A stretch of DNA of 64,000 nucleotides from Halomonas sp. KG2 (lineage in GTDB: Bacteria > Pseudomonadota > Gammaproteobacteria > Pseudomonadales > Halomonadaceae), in the NCBI GenBank assembly GCA_030440445.1, contig CP098528.1:1-64000 (forward strand), written 5' to 3'. This document shows, one piece after another, positions 22,306-30,189 of the stretch (positions are counted from its first letter, which is position 1; each line of letters starts with the position of its first letter). The position numbers and the translations under genes were made by a program. The notes under the pieces were generated by a model. That model was given only the letters and a program-made list of their open reading frames with translations. It was not told the origin of the DNA and made no database searches.

Positions 22306-23820
22306 ATGCTCGAAGCAACCGTCAAAAAGATCCTCCAAGCCCGCGTTTATGAAGCCGCTTGTGAGACCCCTATTTCACCCGCTCCCTTTTTGTCGCGTCG
22401 TTTCAATAACCAAATTTTGATTAAGCGCGAAGATCTTCAGCCAGTGTTTTCTTTCAAGATTCGTGGTGCTTACAACAAAATGGCCCAGCTAACTGAAGAG
22501 CAGAAGGCCAAGGGTGTGATTGCAGCATCGGCGGGCAATCATGCCCAGGGTCTGGCTATGGCAGCCAAGCTGATGGGGGTGAAAGCAGTTATTGTGATGC
22601 CGCGTATTACGCCCGATATTAAGGTTCAGGCAGTCCGTGCTCGCGGTGCTAAGGTTATTTTGAAAGGTGATGCATTTGCTGCTGCTGCTGAACATGCTCA
22701 AGAATTGATTAAAGAGCATGGCTATACCTATATTCCGCCGTTTGATGATATCGATGTGGTCGCAGGTCAGGGCACTATTGGTGTTGAAATTCTGCGCCAG
22801 CACAGCGGCCGTCTAGACGCTATTTTTATTCCTGTCGGTGGTGGCGGCTTAATTGCAGGCGTCGCGGCGTATGTGAAATATCTGCGCCCAGATATCAAAA
22901 TCATCGCCGTAGAAGCCGAAGACAGTGCCTGTTTAAAAGCCGCGCTAGAAGCCGGGGAGCGGGTCGTACTGGATCAAGTTGGCGTATTCGCGGAGGGTGT
23001 CGCCGTCGCGCAAATCGGTGAAGTGCCCTTTTCTCTAGTACGTGACTTAATCGACGACGTTATCACGGTGAATACCGATGAGATGTGCGCGGCGGTGAAG
23101 GATATCTTTGAAGATACCCGTGCCGTCGCAGAAACGTCTGGGGCGCTTTCGCTAGCGGGCTTGAAGAAATATGTGCAGCAAACCGGTGCTGAAGGCGAGA
23201 CGTTGATATGTATTAACTCTGGTGCGAATACCAATTTTGATCGTTTGCAGCATATTGCGGAACGCACCGAGCTGGGTGAGCAGCGTGAAGCGATCTTGGC
23301 GGTGACCATTGCGGAAAACCCAGGCAGTTTTAAAAAGTTTTGCCGCACGCTAGGCAAGCGCATGGTCACCGAGTTCAGCTATCGCTATGCAGATAATAGC
23401 GAGGCTCATATCTTTGTGGGGGTTCAAGTTAAGCCGGGTGGGGAAGACCGCCAGGCGGTGATTGATAAGCTTCGTGAAGCTGGCTATCAGGTTGAAGATT
23501 TGACCGACAATGAGCTGGCGAAGCTACATATTCGCCATCTTAGCGGTGGTCGGCCTAGCGAGCGCTTTGAAGAAGAGCTCTACCGCTTTGAGTTCCCGGA
23601 GCGCCCGGGTGCGCTAATGAACTTTTTAACCCAGCTACCCCATGACTGGAATATTTCACTGTTCCACTACCGAAATCATGGTGCCGCCTATGGTCGTGTA
23701 TTGGTCGGTATGCAAGTGCCGAGCAGTGATCAAACCCATGTTGCAGAGTACTTGGATGCGATTGGCTACCGTTATTGGTGGGAGAGTGATAACCCAGCCT
23801 ATCGACTCTTCATGGCGTAA
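22306..23820 (+). CDS. ilvA: Threonine ammonia-lyase, biosynthetic
   Basis: PLP enzyme that deaminates threonine to 2-oxobutanoate, the first committed step of isoleucine synthesis. The 504-residue product has the PLP lysine in FSFKIRGAYNKM (K51), the phosphate loop VGGGGLIAG, and two C-terminal ACT-like regulatory repeats (from about residue 340; AENPGSFKKFCRTLG and EFPERPGALMNFL), so isoleucine/valine control is expected. The frame is open to 22210, but ATG 22306 fits the family start. A SlmA-like site lies 7 bp after the stop codon. Confidence 0.96.
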   Translation: MLEATVKKILQARVYEAACETPISPAPFLSRRFNNQILIKREDLQPVFSFKIRGAYNKMAQLTEEQKAKGVIAASAGNHAQGLAMAAKLMGVKAVIVMPRITPDIKVQAVRARGAKVILKGDAFAAAAEHAQELIKEHGYTYIPPFDDIDVVAGQGTIGVEILRQHSGRLDAIFIPVGGGGLIAGVAAYVKYLRPDIKIIAVEAEDSACLKAALEAGERVVLDQVGVFAEGVAVAQIGEVPFSLVRDLIDDVITVNTDEMCAAVKDIFEDTRAVAETSGALSLAGLKKYVQQTGAEGETLICINSGANTNFDRLQHIAERTELGEQREAILAVTIAENPGSFKKFCRTLGKRMVTEFSYRYADNSEAHIFVGVQVKPGGEDRQAVIDKLREAGYQVEDLTDNELAKLHIRHLSGGRPSERFEEELYRFEFPERPGALMNFLTQLPHDWNISLFHYRNHGAAYGRVLVGMQVPSSDQTHVAEYLDAIGYRYWWESDNPAYRLFMA

Positions 23821-23826
23821 AGAATT

Positions 23827-23838
23827 GTAAGTGCTTAC
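23827..23838. promoter_or_regulatory. Candidate SlmA-binding site after ilvA
   Basis: GTAAGTGCTTAC, matching the SlmA pattern with an A-to-G change at the seventh base. It sits in the gene-free stretch 23821-24047, just past the ilvA stop codon. Confidence 0.65.
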
Positions 23839-23919
23839 TAACCCCGGGATGTAGAGTTGTTAAGAAGAGTGAGCTTTTGAAAACGTTTAATAGTGCGTTA
23901 AAAATAGCACTGAAAGCAG

Positions 23920-23948
23920 TTGTCAGTCCTCTCCTATGGCCCTATAGT
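23920..23948 (+). promoter_or_regulatory. Sigma-70 promoter upstream of a 32-residue ORF
   Basis: TTGTCA (23920-23925), a 17-bp spacer and TATAGT (23943-23948). It is the only strong promoter-like element in the gap after ilvA and points at the small ORF starting at 24048, leaving a leader of about 90 nt. Confidence 0.55.
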
Positions 23949-24047
23949 CGTGGGCGAAATTAATGAGGTGTGTCATCTTGTTAGAAACATTGTTTAGATG
24001 ACGCATTAAGGACATTTGGCAACCGTGAAAGACGTTGGAGATGAGGC

Positions 24048-24146
24048 ATGCGGCGTAAAAAGCCTGATATGGTGATGGCGCTAACAGTGGTGTTTTTACT
24101 TGGAGTACTCGCCACTGGATACGCGCAAGCGCTATCGGGGAGTTAA
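24048..24146 (+). CDS. Small single-pass membrane protein (32 residues), unknown function
   Basis: Short ORF MRRKKPDMVMALTVVFLLGV followed by LATGYAQALSGS. A basic N-terminus (RRKK) precedes one hydrophobic helix (about residues 8-26), typical of a small inner-membrane protein or an uncleaved signal anchor. It has GGAG/GAGG ribosome sequences 2-11 bases upstream, a sigma-70 promoter at 23920-23948 and a strong terminator 65 bp downstream, so it has a full transcription unit of its own. I do not recognise a family. It could instead mark a small RNA gene. Confidence 0.6.
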   Translation: MRRKKPDMVMALTVVFLLGVLATGYAQALSGS

Positions 24147-24211
24147 CTTACTAAGTTGATCTCAGCGCTTTCAGCGTAAACGCTGCGCCAAACTAGTCGA
24201 GGTTGATATTT

Positions 24212-24244
24212 AAAACGGGCTGATCATTAAGATCAGCCCGTTTT
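24212..24244. terminator. Bidirectional terminator between the small ORF and fau
   Basis: Perfect 14-bp stem (AAAACGGGCTGATC, 24212-24225, with 24231-24244) and a 5-nt loop, with A-run and T-run on either side. The right arm covers the last codons and stop of fau, so it serves both converging transcripts. Confidence 0.88.
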
Positions 24245-24865
24245 AGTTGGTCGAATAACCCTTGTGTCACTAGCTATCACGTCCAACGGAATATCCCAAG
24301 GTTCGATGGGTAGCGCATCCACCTGTTGGCAGGCGTGAGCAACGCCTATGAGTGTCGGTGCTGGCCCTTGGCGGCGCATAAAAGCGAGGCTGCGATCATA
24401 GAAACCACCTCCCATGCCCATGCGATTTGCTTGCTTATCAAATCCTACCAGCGGAACAATAAGCGTATCTAGCGCCCAAGCTGGCAGGCGATTGCGCCTA
24501 TCGGCGGCAAATCGTGAGCAGGGCTCTGCGATGCCAAAACGGTTTTTAACCATGGGCGTTGATTCGCGGTAGGCAACAAACCAAAGGCGATTAGTCGAAA
24601 ATGGGCGCAATACCGGTAAGTAAATACTTACTTTTCGCTGACGAAGCCAAGGTATTAATGGTGTCGGGTCTATCTCGCCGTTAACCGGTAAATAAAGGCT
24701 AATGCGTTTCGCACGACGAATCTCAGGCAGCCCTTTAAGGCGCTGGCAAAGGGCGGTAGCGGCTTGTTTTTGCTGATCTAGGGAAAGGGTACGGCGTCTG
24801 CGTCTAAGCTCACGACGAAGCGCAATTTTATCGCCGAATGTACTGCGGGCAGCAGTATCGTTCAT
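24233..24865 (-). CDS. fau: 5-formyltetrahydrofolate cyclo-ligase
   Basis: ATP-dependent enzyme converting 5-formyl-THF to 5,10-methenyl-THF (YgfA family). It has the basic N-terminal helix KIALRRELRRRRRTLS, PLVGFDKQANRMGMGGGFYDRSL (the family signature around GMGGGFYDR), and VAHACQQVDALPIEPWD. At 210 residues it is somewhat longer than E. coli YgfA (182). It lies downstream of 6S RNA and zapA, the conserved zapA-ssrS-fau arrangement, and may be cotranscribed with 6S RNA. A widened AAGTA-type palindrome lies inside at 24616-24631. Confidence 0.93.
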   Translation of the reverse strand: MNDTAARSTFGDKIALRRELRRRRRTLSLDQQKQAATALCQRLKGLPEIRRAKRISLYLPVNGEIDPTPLIPWLRQRKVSIYLPVLRPFSTNRLWFVAYRESTPMVKNRFGIAEPCSRFAADRRNRLPAWALDTLIVPLVGFDKQANRMGMGGGFYDRSLAFMRRQGPAPTLIGVAHACQQVDALPIEPWDIPLDVIASDTRVIRPTKTG

Positions 24866-24901
24866 AACGAGCTACTCGTGACGAGCTAATCAAGACTTAG
24901 T

Positions 24902-25084
24902 GTTCCCCAGAATGCCGCTGTCGTTCTGGCCCTGAACCTACTGGTTCAGGTGGGTGGCCGCAGCCAAACCGTCAGGCTTTCCGACGCACGGACATGCACA
25001 CGGGTTTGGCTAGCATTTGGCCCCCTGGGTACTTCGCATAGGCTCGAGGGACTATAACGACTGGCGTACACCCCAGAGAACATC
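24902..25084 (-). ncRNA. ssrS: 6S RNA
   Basis: Regulatory RNA that binds the sigma-70 holoenzyme in stationary phase. Read on the minus strand it has the 5' segment GTTCTCTGGGGTGTACGCC and AGTCCCTCGAGCC, a long central bulge region, the 3' hairpin CACCTGAACC/GGTTCAGG, and a 3' end GCATTCTGGGGAAC that pairs with the 5' end. Its position between zapA and fau is the conserved gammaproteobacterial location. Ends are estimated from pairing and may be off by several bases. Confidence 0.88.
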
Positions 25085-25133
25085 TCTATCCTAACAGAGC
25101 CAGTGATAATGCCAAAGAGCCGACAGCAGGTTC

Positions 25134-25442
25134 TTACGGTTCTTTTTGTTGGCGTGTATCTGTTAGTGCCCGTTCAAGGCGGTCGTTTAGGCGGCTAAGG
25201 TTTGCTTCGCTCGCGCGGTGCTCATCCATAATCTCAAGCAATTCATGGGTGATATTTAGGGCTGCCATCACTGCAACCCGCTCACTGCCAAGAGCGCTGC
25301 TTTGGGCGTGAATGCCATTCATCGCGCGATCTAAATAGCGAGCAGCACGTTCAAGCTTAGCTTCTTCGCCAGTGTCGCAAGCAATCATGTAGCTGCGACC
25401 CAGTAGGGTGATTTCTTTGGTTGGCCGCTTCGCGTTACTCAT
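25134..25442 (-). CDS. zapA: Cell division protein ZapA
   Basis: Small FtsZ-associated protein that bundles protofilaments at the division ring. The 102-residue product has the N-terminal ZapA domain (KEITLLGRSYMIACDTGEEAKLERAARYLD) and a C-terminal coiled coil (about residues 60-100). The frame opens at a GTG (25457), but ATG 25442 has GGAG 7 bases upstream. It is upstream of ssrS and fau and divergent from ygfB. Confidence 0.93.
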   Translation of the reverse strand: MSNAKRPTKEITLLGRSYMIACDTGEEAKLERAARYLDRAMNGIHAQSSALGSERVAVMAALNITHELLEIMDEHRASEANLSRLNDRLERALTDTRQQKEP

Positions 25443-25642
25443 CAAAAACTCCGGCACAGGTCATTTTGTTGACCAATGCGTTAACATCGCTGCATAGGAA
25501 GGATAGTTGGCGTTCACTATAAGAGAGCCGCTTATGTGGGGTCAACGCACAGGCGCGCGCGCCATAAGATTCCTTCTGCGGTTTAACACCCTTTTAGACA
25601 TGTTGTTACGACGACTTCATTCCCCATTCTGTATAGCGAGCA

Positions 25643-26227
25643 ATGCCCATGTCCCTAATCAATGAACGCCAGGATTTTTCTGACGTCGCGGATGTTTTTC
25701 TTCTGCATGGAAGTATGCAGTCGCCCGCGTTTTTGGATGGCCGCCTAAGTGGTCTGTTAGCGCTTCGTGATGTGACGGCTGAAGCATGGCTAGAAGAGGT
25801 ATGCCTAAGCTTAGGGGTCGAGCAGCCGCGAGATCCTGCTAGCGCTGAACGCTTACTAGGTTGGCGGCGTCAAACGCTGGAGGCATTGAGCGCCAGCGAT
25901 TTGAATTACACACCGCTGCTACCCGATGAGCTTTTTTCACTCGCCGAGCAAGCCCAGGGGCTAAAAGAGTGGACGCTGGGTTTTATGGAAGTTGTTGAGG
26001 ACGTAGCTGATAAGGCGCTACGCGAACGCTGGTCTAAGACGCTTCAAGAGGCCATCGATGATCTCGCAGGACTCGTACAGATCGAAACCGATATCGAGGA
26101 TAGTCCTGAAAACGAAAATGATCTATTTGCGCTGACGGAACACGCGCGTATGGCGGCAATGCTGCTCTACACCGAGCAGCACCCAGGAATGCCCCAGGTT
26201 GAGCAGACCGACGCCCCCGTTCATTAA
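25643..26227 (+). CDS. ygfB: UPF0149 family protein YgfB
   Basis: YecA/YgfB family protein of 194 residues (E. coli YgfB 192), acidic and helical, with LHGSMQSPAFLDGRLSGLLAL, LPDELFSLAEQAQGLKEWTLGF and the conserved C-terminal TEHARMAAMLLYTEQHP. In pseudomonads a homologue is reported to affect gene regulation; here the role is unknown. ATG 25643 and ATG 25649 are both possible. It heads ygfB-pepP-ubiH-ubiI, 14 bp before pepP, the same order as in E. coli. Confidence 0.88.
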   Translation: MPMSLINERQDFSDVADVFLLHGSMQSPAFLDGRLSGLLALRDVTAEAWLEEVCLSLGVEQPRDPASAERLLGWRRQTLEALSASDLNYTPLLPDELFSLAEQAQGLKEWTLGFMEVVEDVADKALRERWSKTLQEAIDDLAGLVQIETDIEDSPENENDLFALTEHARMAAMLLYTEQHPGMPQVEQTDAPVH

Positions 26228-26241
26228 TATAGGAGTTATCT

Positions 26242-27582
26242 ATGTTGCCTGAGTTACTGCCTCGGCCCGCCGCTATTGCGTCGGCAGAATACCGCCAGCG
26301 CCGAGAAGCGCTCATCGCCCAGCTACCTGCCAATGCTGCGCTAGTGGTGCCAAGCGCTACCTTGGTAACGCGCTCTCACGATAGCGAATACGCGTTCCGG
26401 CAGCAGAGTGATTTTTACTACTTAACCGGCATTCAAGAGCCCGATGCGTTGCTTGTAGTGCTGCCTGGGCGCGAGGCAGGCCAAAGCGTGGTGTTTTGCC
26501 AAGACCGCGACGCCACTATGGAAGCCTGGACAGGTAGGCGACTAGGAGCCCAGGGCGTTGAGGCTCAGCATGGCATTGACCAAGCGTTTGAAAATGCTCA
26601 GCGGGAAGAGCTGTTACCAGGTCTATTGGCAGGCCGCGAACTGCTCTACCTGCCATTAGATAATCCCGAGGCGTTGAATATTGCAGAAGAGGCGTTGGCC
26701 TGCGCTCAAGCTGGCCTGCGTCGAGGTAAGCCAGCATTGAAAGGGTGGTTGGATAGCCGCCCGCTTGTTCATGAGATGCGGCTCATTAAAAGCCCCGCTG
26801 AAATTACTCTACTGCGCCATGCGGCCGCTATTTCAGCAAAGGCGCATACGCGTGCGATGCGTGTCTGCCGTCCTGGGTTAAGCGAGTATCAGTTGCAGGC
26901 TGAGTTAGAGCACGAATTCGTTTGGCAAGGTGCTAGCGGGCCTGCGTATAGCACCATTGTTGGTGGTGGCGTTAACGCTTGCGTGCTGCACTATATTGAG
27001 AACAGCGATACGTTGCAGGCCGATACACTTGTGCTGATTGACGCAGGGGCCGAGTTCGACCTCTACGCTGGGGATATTACCCGTACTTTCCCGGTTAATG
27101 GTCGGTTCAATGACGCTCAGCGGGCGCTTTATCAAGTGGTGCTAGATGCGCAAGAGCGTGCAGTGCGTGCCGTCAAGCCGGGAGCCACGCTGGCGGATAT
27201 TCACCAAGAGGTCGTGAGGGATTTAACCGCTGGACTGATCGGTCTCGGGTTATTAGAGGGCGATATGCAGGCACGCATCGATGATGAGAGCTATCGGCGC
27301 TTCTACCTGCACTCTACGTCCCATTGGTTGGGGTTAGACGTGCATGATGTAGGAACTTATCGGTTGGATGAAGAGACGCCGCGCCTGCTAATCGAAGGCA
27401 TGGTCGTCACGATTGAGCCTGGTTTATACATTCCCTGCGATGATGATATTCCTGCCGCTTACCGCGGAATTGGCATTCGTATTGAAGATGATGTCGTGGT
27501 GACCCGTGATGGGCACGAAGTGCTTACGTCAGCCGTGCCGAAGCGAATTGCTGATATAGAGCAATTAATGGTTAATAAATAA
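26242..27582 (+). CDS. pepP: Xaa-Pro aminopeptidase
   Basis: Manganese-dependent M24B peptidase that removes N-terminal residues before proline. The 446-residue product matches PepP (441). The N-terminal creatinase-like domain has FYYLTGIQEPDALLVVLPG. The metal ligands are visible in DAGAEFDLYAGDITRTF, HSTSHWLGLDVHDVG, TIEPGLYIP and GIRIEDDVVVT. AGGAG lies upstream of ATG 26242. An AT-rich gap of 86 bp with a palindrome separates it from ubiH. Confidence 0.95.
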   Translation: MLPELLPRPAAIASAEYRQRREALIAQLPANAALVVPSATLVTRSHDSEYAFRQQSDFYYLTGIQEPDALLVVLPGREAGQSVVFCQDRDATMEAWTGRRLGAQGVEAQHGIDQAFENAQREELLPGLLAGRELLYLPLDNPEALNIAEEALACAQAGLRRGKPALKGWLDSRPLVHEMRLIKSPAEITLLRHAAAISAKAHTRAMRVCRPGLSEYQLQAELEHEFVWQGASGPAYSTIVGGGVNACVLHYIENSDTLQADTLVLIDAGAEFDLYAGDITRTFPVNGRFNDAQRALYQVVLDAQERAVRAVKPGATLADIHQEVVRDLTAGLIGLGLLEGDMQARIDDESYRRFYLHSTSHWLGLDVHDVGTYRLDEETPRLLIEGMVVTIEPGLYIPCDDDIPAAYRGIGIRIEDDVVVTRDGHEVLTSAVPKRIADIEQLMVNK

Positions 27583-27609
27583 GTAGTAAAATTCTATTGA
27601 TATTTGTTT

Positions 27610-27635
27610 ATGTAATTTACATTACGAAATTACAT
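27610..27635. repeat. AT-rich inverted repeat between pepP and ubiH
   Basis: Arms ATGTAATTT (27610-27618) and AAATTACAT (27627-27635), 9 bp and perfect, around an 8-bp spacer. No T-run follows. It sits about 34 bp before the ubiH start codon, so an operator or mRNA hairpin affecting the ubi genes is possible; no regulator family can be named. Confidence 0.55.
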
Positions 27636-27668
27636 TTGCTGGGTTTGGTTTATCCGTAGGAGATGACA

Positions 27669-28907
27669 ATGCATGGGACTCAGCAGGTAAGACAGCAGCA
27701 AGCAGCTACGCTCACCCACGATATCGTTATTGTGGGAGGCGGGCTGGTCGGTGCCAGCTTGGGCTGTGCGTTAGCGCCGTTGATTGAGCGCTACGGTTGG
27801 CGTGTGGCAATTGTTGAAGCGGCCGCCTTACCTGAAAACGCTGAGAAGTCAGCGTGGCAGCCAAGCTTTGATGCTAGGGCCAGTGCTATCGCCGAAGGCT
27901 CTGCGCAACGCTTTCGCCAACTGGGTGTTTGGGAGGCGATGCGCAGTGAAGCTACCCCGATCAAGCGCATTCATATCAGCGAGCGCGGTCGTTTAGGTGC
28001 CACGAGGCTTAGCGCTCAGGAGTTGGGAGTGTCGGCATTGGGGCATGTCATTCCTAATGCTTGGATGGGGCGTGTGCTGCATCGCCATCTTCAGCAACTG
28101 CCGATTGAGTGGCACTGCCCTGCGACGGTGGCGCAACTAACGCCACAAGCTAACGGTCACCGCCTTGTACTTTCCGATGGCAGTGAACTTACGGCAGCGC
28201 TGACAATTCTCGCCGACGGCGGGCGATCTGGGCTGAAAGAGCAGTTGGGCATCAGTAGTCGTCACCGCTCTTACGAGCAAACAGCCGTCATTGCCCATGT
28301 TGGTATTAGCCAGCCCCATGAGGGGGTTGCCTATGAGCGTTTTACAGCAGAGGGGCCAATCGCACTGCTGCCACTGCCTGGACAAGCGATGGAGCTGGTC
28401 TGGACGCATGCCAGCGGCACAGAGCAGGCGCGACTAGCGCTCTCCGATGCGGCGTTTTTACGCCAGCTACAAGCTGCCTTTGGTGATCGAGTCGGGCGTT
28501 TTACTCGGGTGGGGCAGCGTTTCAGCTACCCCCTTTCGCTGATTACCGCGGAAGAGCCCGTTCGACCTGGGTTGGCGGTGTTGGGAAATGCTGCCCATGC
28601 GCTTCACCCGGTAGCAGGGCAGGGGTTCAACTTGGCGCTGCGCTCAGTGATGGATCTGGTCGAAGCACTAGCGCAGGGCGCTCAGAACCAGCGTGCTCTT
28701 GGTGATATGGACATGCTACTCGCCTTTGAGCAGCGTCGTGCGCAAGACCGTGCCAATGTCATTCGGTTTAGCGATGGGTTAGTGCGTCTATTCGGCTATT
28801 CGCTGCCCCTACTGCCGCAGGCCCGAGCCGCTGGTCTGGTAGGGCTCAATTTAGTGGGCCCGCTTCGCCGCAGCTTGGCACGCAGAGCAATGGGTCTGGA
28901 GCGCTGA
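27669..28907 (+). CDS. ubiH: Ubiquinone biosynthesis FAD-dependent hydroxylase UbiH
   Basis: Flavin monooxygenase for ring hydroxylation in ubiquinone synthesis (2-octaprenyl-6-methoxyphenol hydroxylase type). It has the FAD dinucleotide motif DIVIVGGGLVGASLG, the second FAD region LTILADGGRSGLKEQLGI, and the family signature LGNAAHALHPVAGQGFNLAL. ATG 27669 is 6 bases after AGGAG; ATG 27663 would touch the ribosome site. It is 412 residues, slightly longer than E. coli UbiH (392). UbiH rather than UbiF/UbiI is assigned from order after pepP. Confidence 0.85.
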   Translation: MHGTQQVRQQQAATLTHDIVIVGGGLVGASLGCALAPLIERYGWRVAIVEAAALPENAEKSAWQPSFDARASAIAEGSAQRFRQLGVWEAMRSEATPIKRIHISERGRLGATRLSAQELGVSALGHVIPNAWMGRVLHRHLQQLPIEWHCPATVAQLTPQANGHRLVLSDGSELTAALTILADGGRSGLKEQLGISSRHRSYEQTAVIAHVGISQPHEGVAYERFTAEGPIALLPLPGQAMELVWTHASGTEQARLALSDAAFLRQLQAAFGDRVGRFTRVGQRFSYPLSLITAEEPVRPGLAVLGNAAHALHPVAGQGFNLALRSVMDLVEALAQGAQNQRALGDMDMLLAFEQRRAQDRANVIRFSDGLVRLFGYSLPLLPQARAAGLVGLNLVGPLRRSLARRAMGLER

Positions 28908-28932
28908 TGCAACAAGTAGCTAAAGGAACGTT

Positions 28933-30189
28933 ATGAAGACGCAAACAGCGGCAACAGATGTGCCGGTTGAACGTTTTGACGCGGTGATCGTAGGCGCCGG
29001 AATGGTCGGCACGGCACTAGCAGGGCTACTGGCTAATGCTGGGATGCAAGTGGCGTTGGTTGAAACCAAAGCAGCACCACTGCGCTTAGATGCCTTTGGT
29101 GACCATCCGCCTGCCCCCAGGGTAAGTGCACTGACACCCGTTTCTCAGCGGCTGCTCTCACACTTGAAGGCGTGGCCCGCGATGGCTGCTACTAGGATAA
29201 CGCCTTACCGTTATATGCAGGTGTGGGATGCAGAAGGCAGCGGTAGCATCCATTTTTCCGCCGATGAAGCAGGTGCGCCCGTACTTGGACATATTGTTGA
29301 AAACGATGTGACATTGGCCGCGTTAAATGAGCAGGTGCTAGCGCTGCCTTCCGTTAGCACTCTCTTTGGAGTGGGCGTGGAGGCTTTGCAAACCTCTGAT
29401 AGCGGGCGCTGGCTAGTGCTGGATGATGGCCGACAATTGCATACGCCATTATTAATTGCTGCCGACGGTGCACGCTCCACCATGCGTGAATTGGCAGGGA
29501 TATCGGTGGCCGAAGAGTCTATGCAGCAAGAGGCCGTCGTTACCACCGTAAGGTGTGAAAAGTCCCATGGCGACACGGCGCGTCAGGCGTTTATCGCTGG
29601 CCATCCACTGGCTTTTTTGCCGTTAACGGTGGGCGGTGATGACCGCTACTGTTCGATTGTCTGGTCGACCACGCCTGATCATGCACATCAACTTACATCG
29701 CTCTCTAGTGAGGCGTTGGGGCAGGCGCTAAGTGAAGCCTTTGACTACCGTTTAGGTCAGATGAGTGCCGTCGATACGGCCTATCGGTTTCCGCTGATTC
29801 AGCGCCACGCCGCTCACTACGTGCAGCCTAATTTTGCATTGGTGGGCGATGCTGCCCATAGCATTCACCCGCTAGCGGGGCAGGGCGTTAACCTAGGATT
29901 TATGGATGCGGCAGTGCTGGCTGAGGAAGTGGTTAATGCATGGCAGCGAGGAGCCCCCTGGGGGGCGCTGACCACGCTGAGTCGCTACGAGCGGCGTAGG
30001 CGCTTCGATAACAGCGCCATGCTGGGGCTGATGAAAGGGTTTAAAGTGCTTTTCGGTAGCCAAGTGCCTGCATTGACGCTGGCGCGCAATATGGGGATGA
30101 GTGGTATGAATCAGTTGGTGCCGATAAAACGACTGGTGATGCGGCAGGCAATCGGAGAGCGAGGACGCTTGCCGCAATCGTGTCGTTAA
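28933..30189 (+). CDS. ubiI: Ubiquinone biosynthesis FAD-dependent hydroxylase UbiI (VisC)
   Basis: Second flavin hydroxylase of the pathway (C5 hydroxylation in E. coli). The 418-residue product has DAVIVGAGMVGTALAGLLA, LLIAADGARSTMRELAGI and VGDAAHSIHPLAGQGVNLGF. AAAGGA precedes ATG 28933 by a short gap. The pair pepP-ubiH-ubiI mirrors pepP-ubiH-visC of E. coli. The 3' end overlaps the convergent S41 protease gene by 4 bp. Confidence 0.87.
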   Translation: MKTQTAATDVPVERFDAVIVGAGMVGTALAGLLANAGMQVALVETKAAPLRLDAFGDHPPAPRVSALTPVSQRLLSHLKAWPAMAATRITPYRYMQVWDAEGSGSIHFSADEAGAPVLGHIVENDVTLAALNEQVLALPSVSTLFGVGVEALQTSDSGRWLVLDDGRQLHTPLLIAADGARSTMRELAGISVAEESMQQEAVVTTVRCEKSHGDTARQAFIAGHPLAFLPLTVGGDDRYCSIVWSTTPDHAHQLTSLSSEALGQALSEAFDYRLGQMSAVDTAYRFPLIQRHAAHYVQPNFALVGDAAHSIHPLAGQGVNLGFMDAAVLAEEVVNAWQRGAPWGALTTLSRYERRRRFDNSAMLGLMKGFKVLFGSQVPALTLARNMGMSGMNQLVPIKRLVMRQAIGERGRLPQSCR

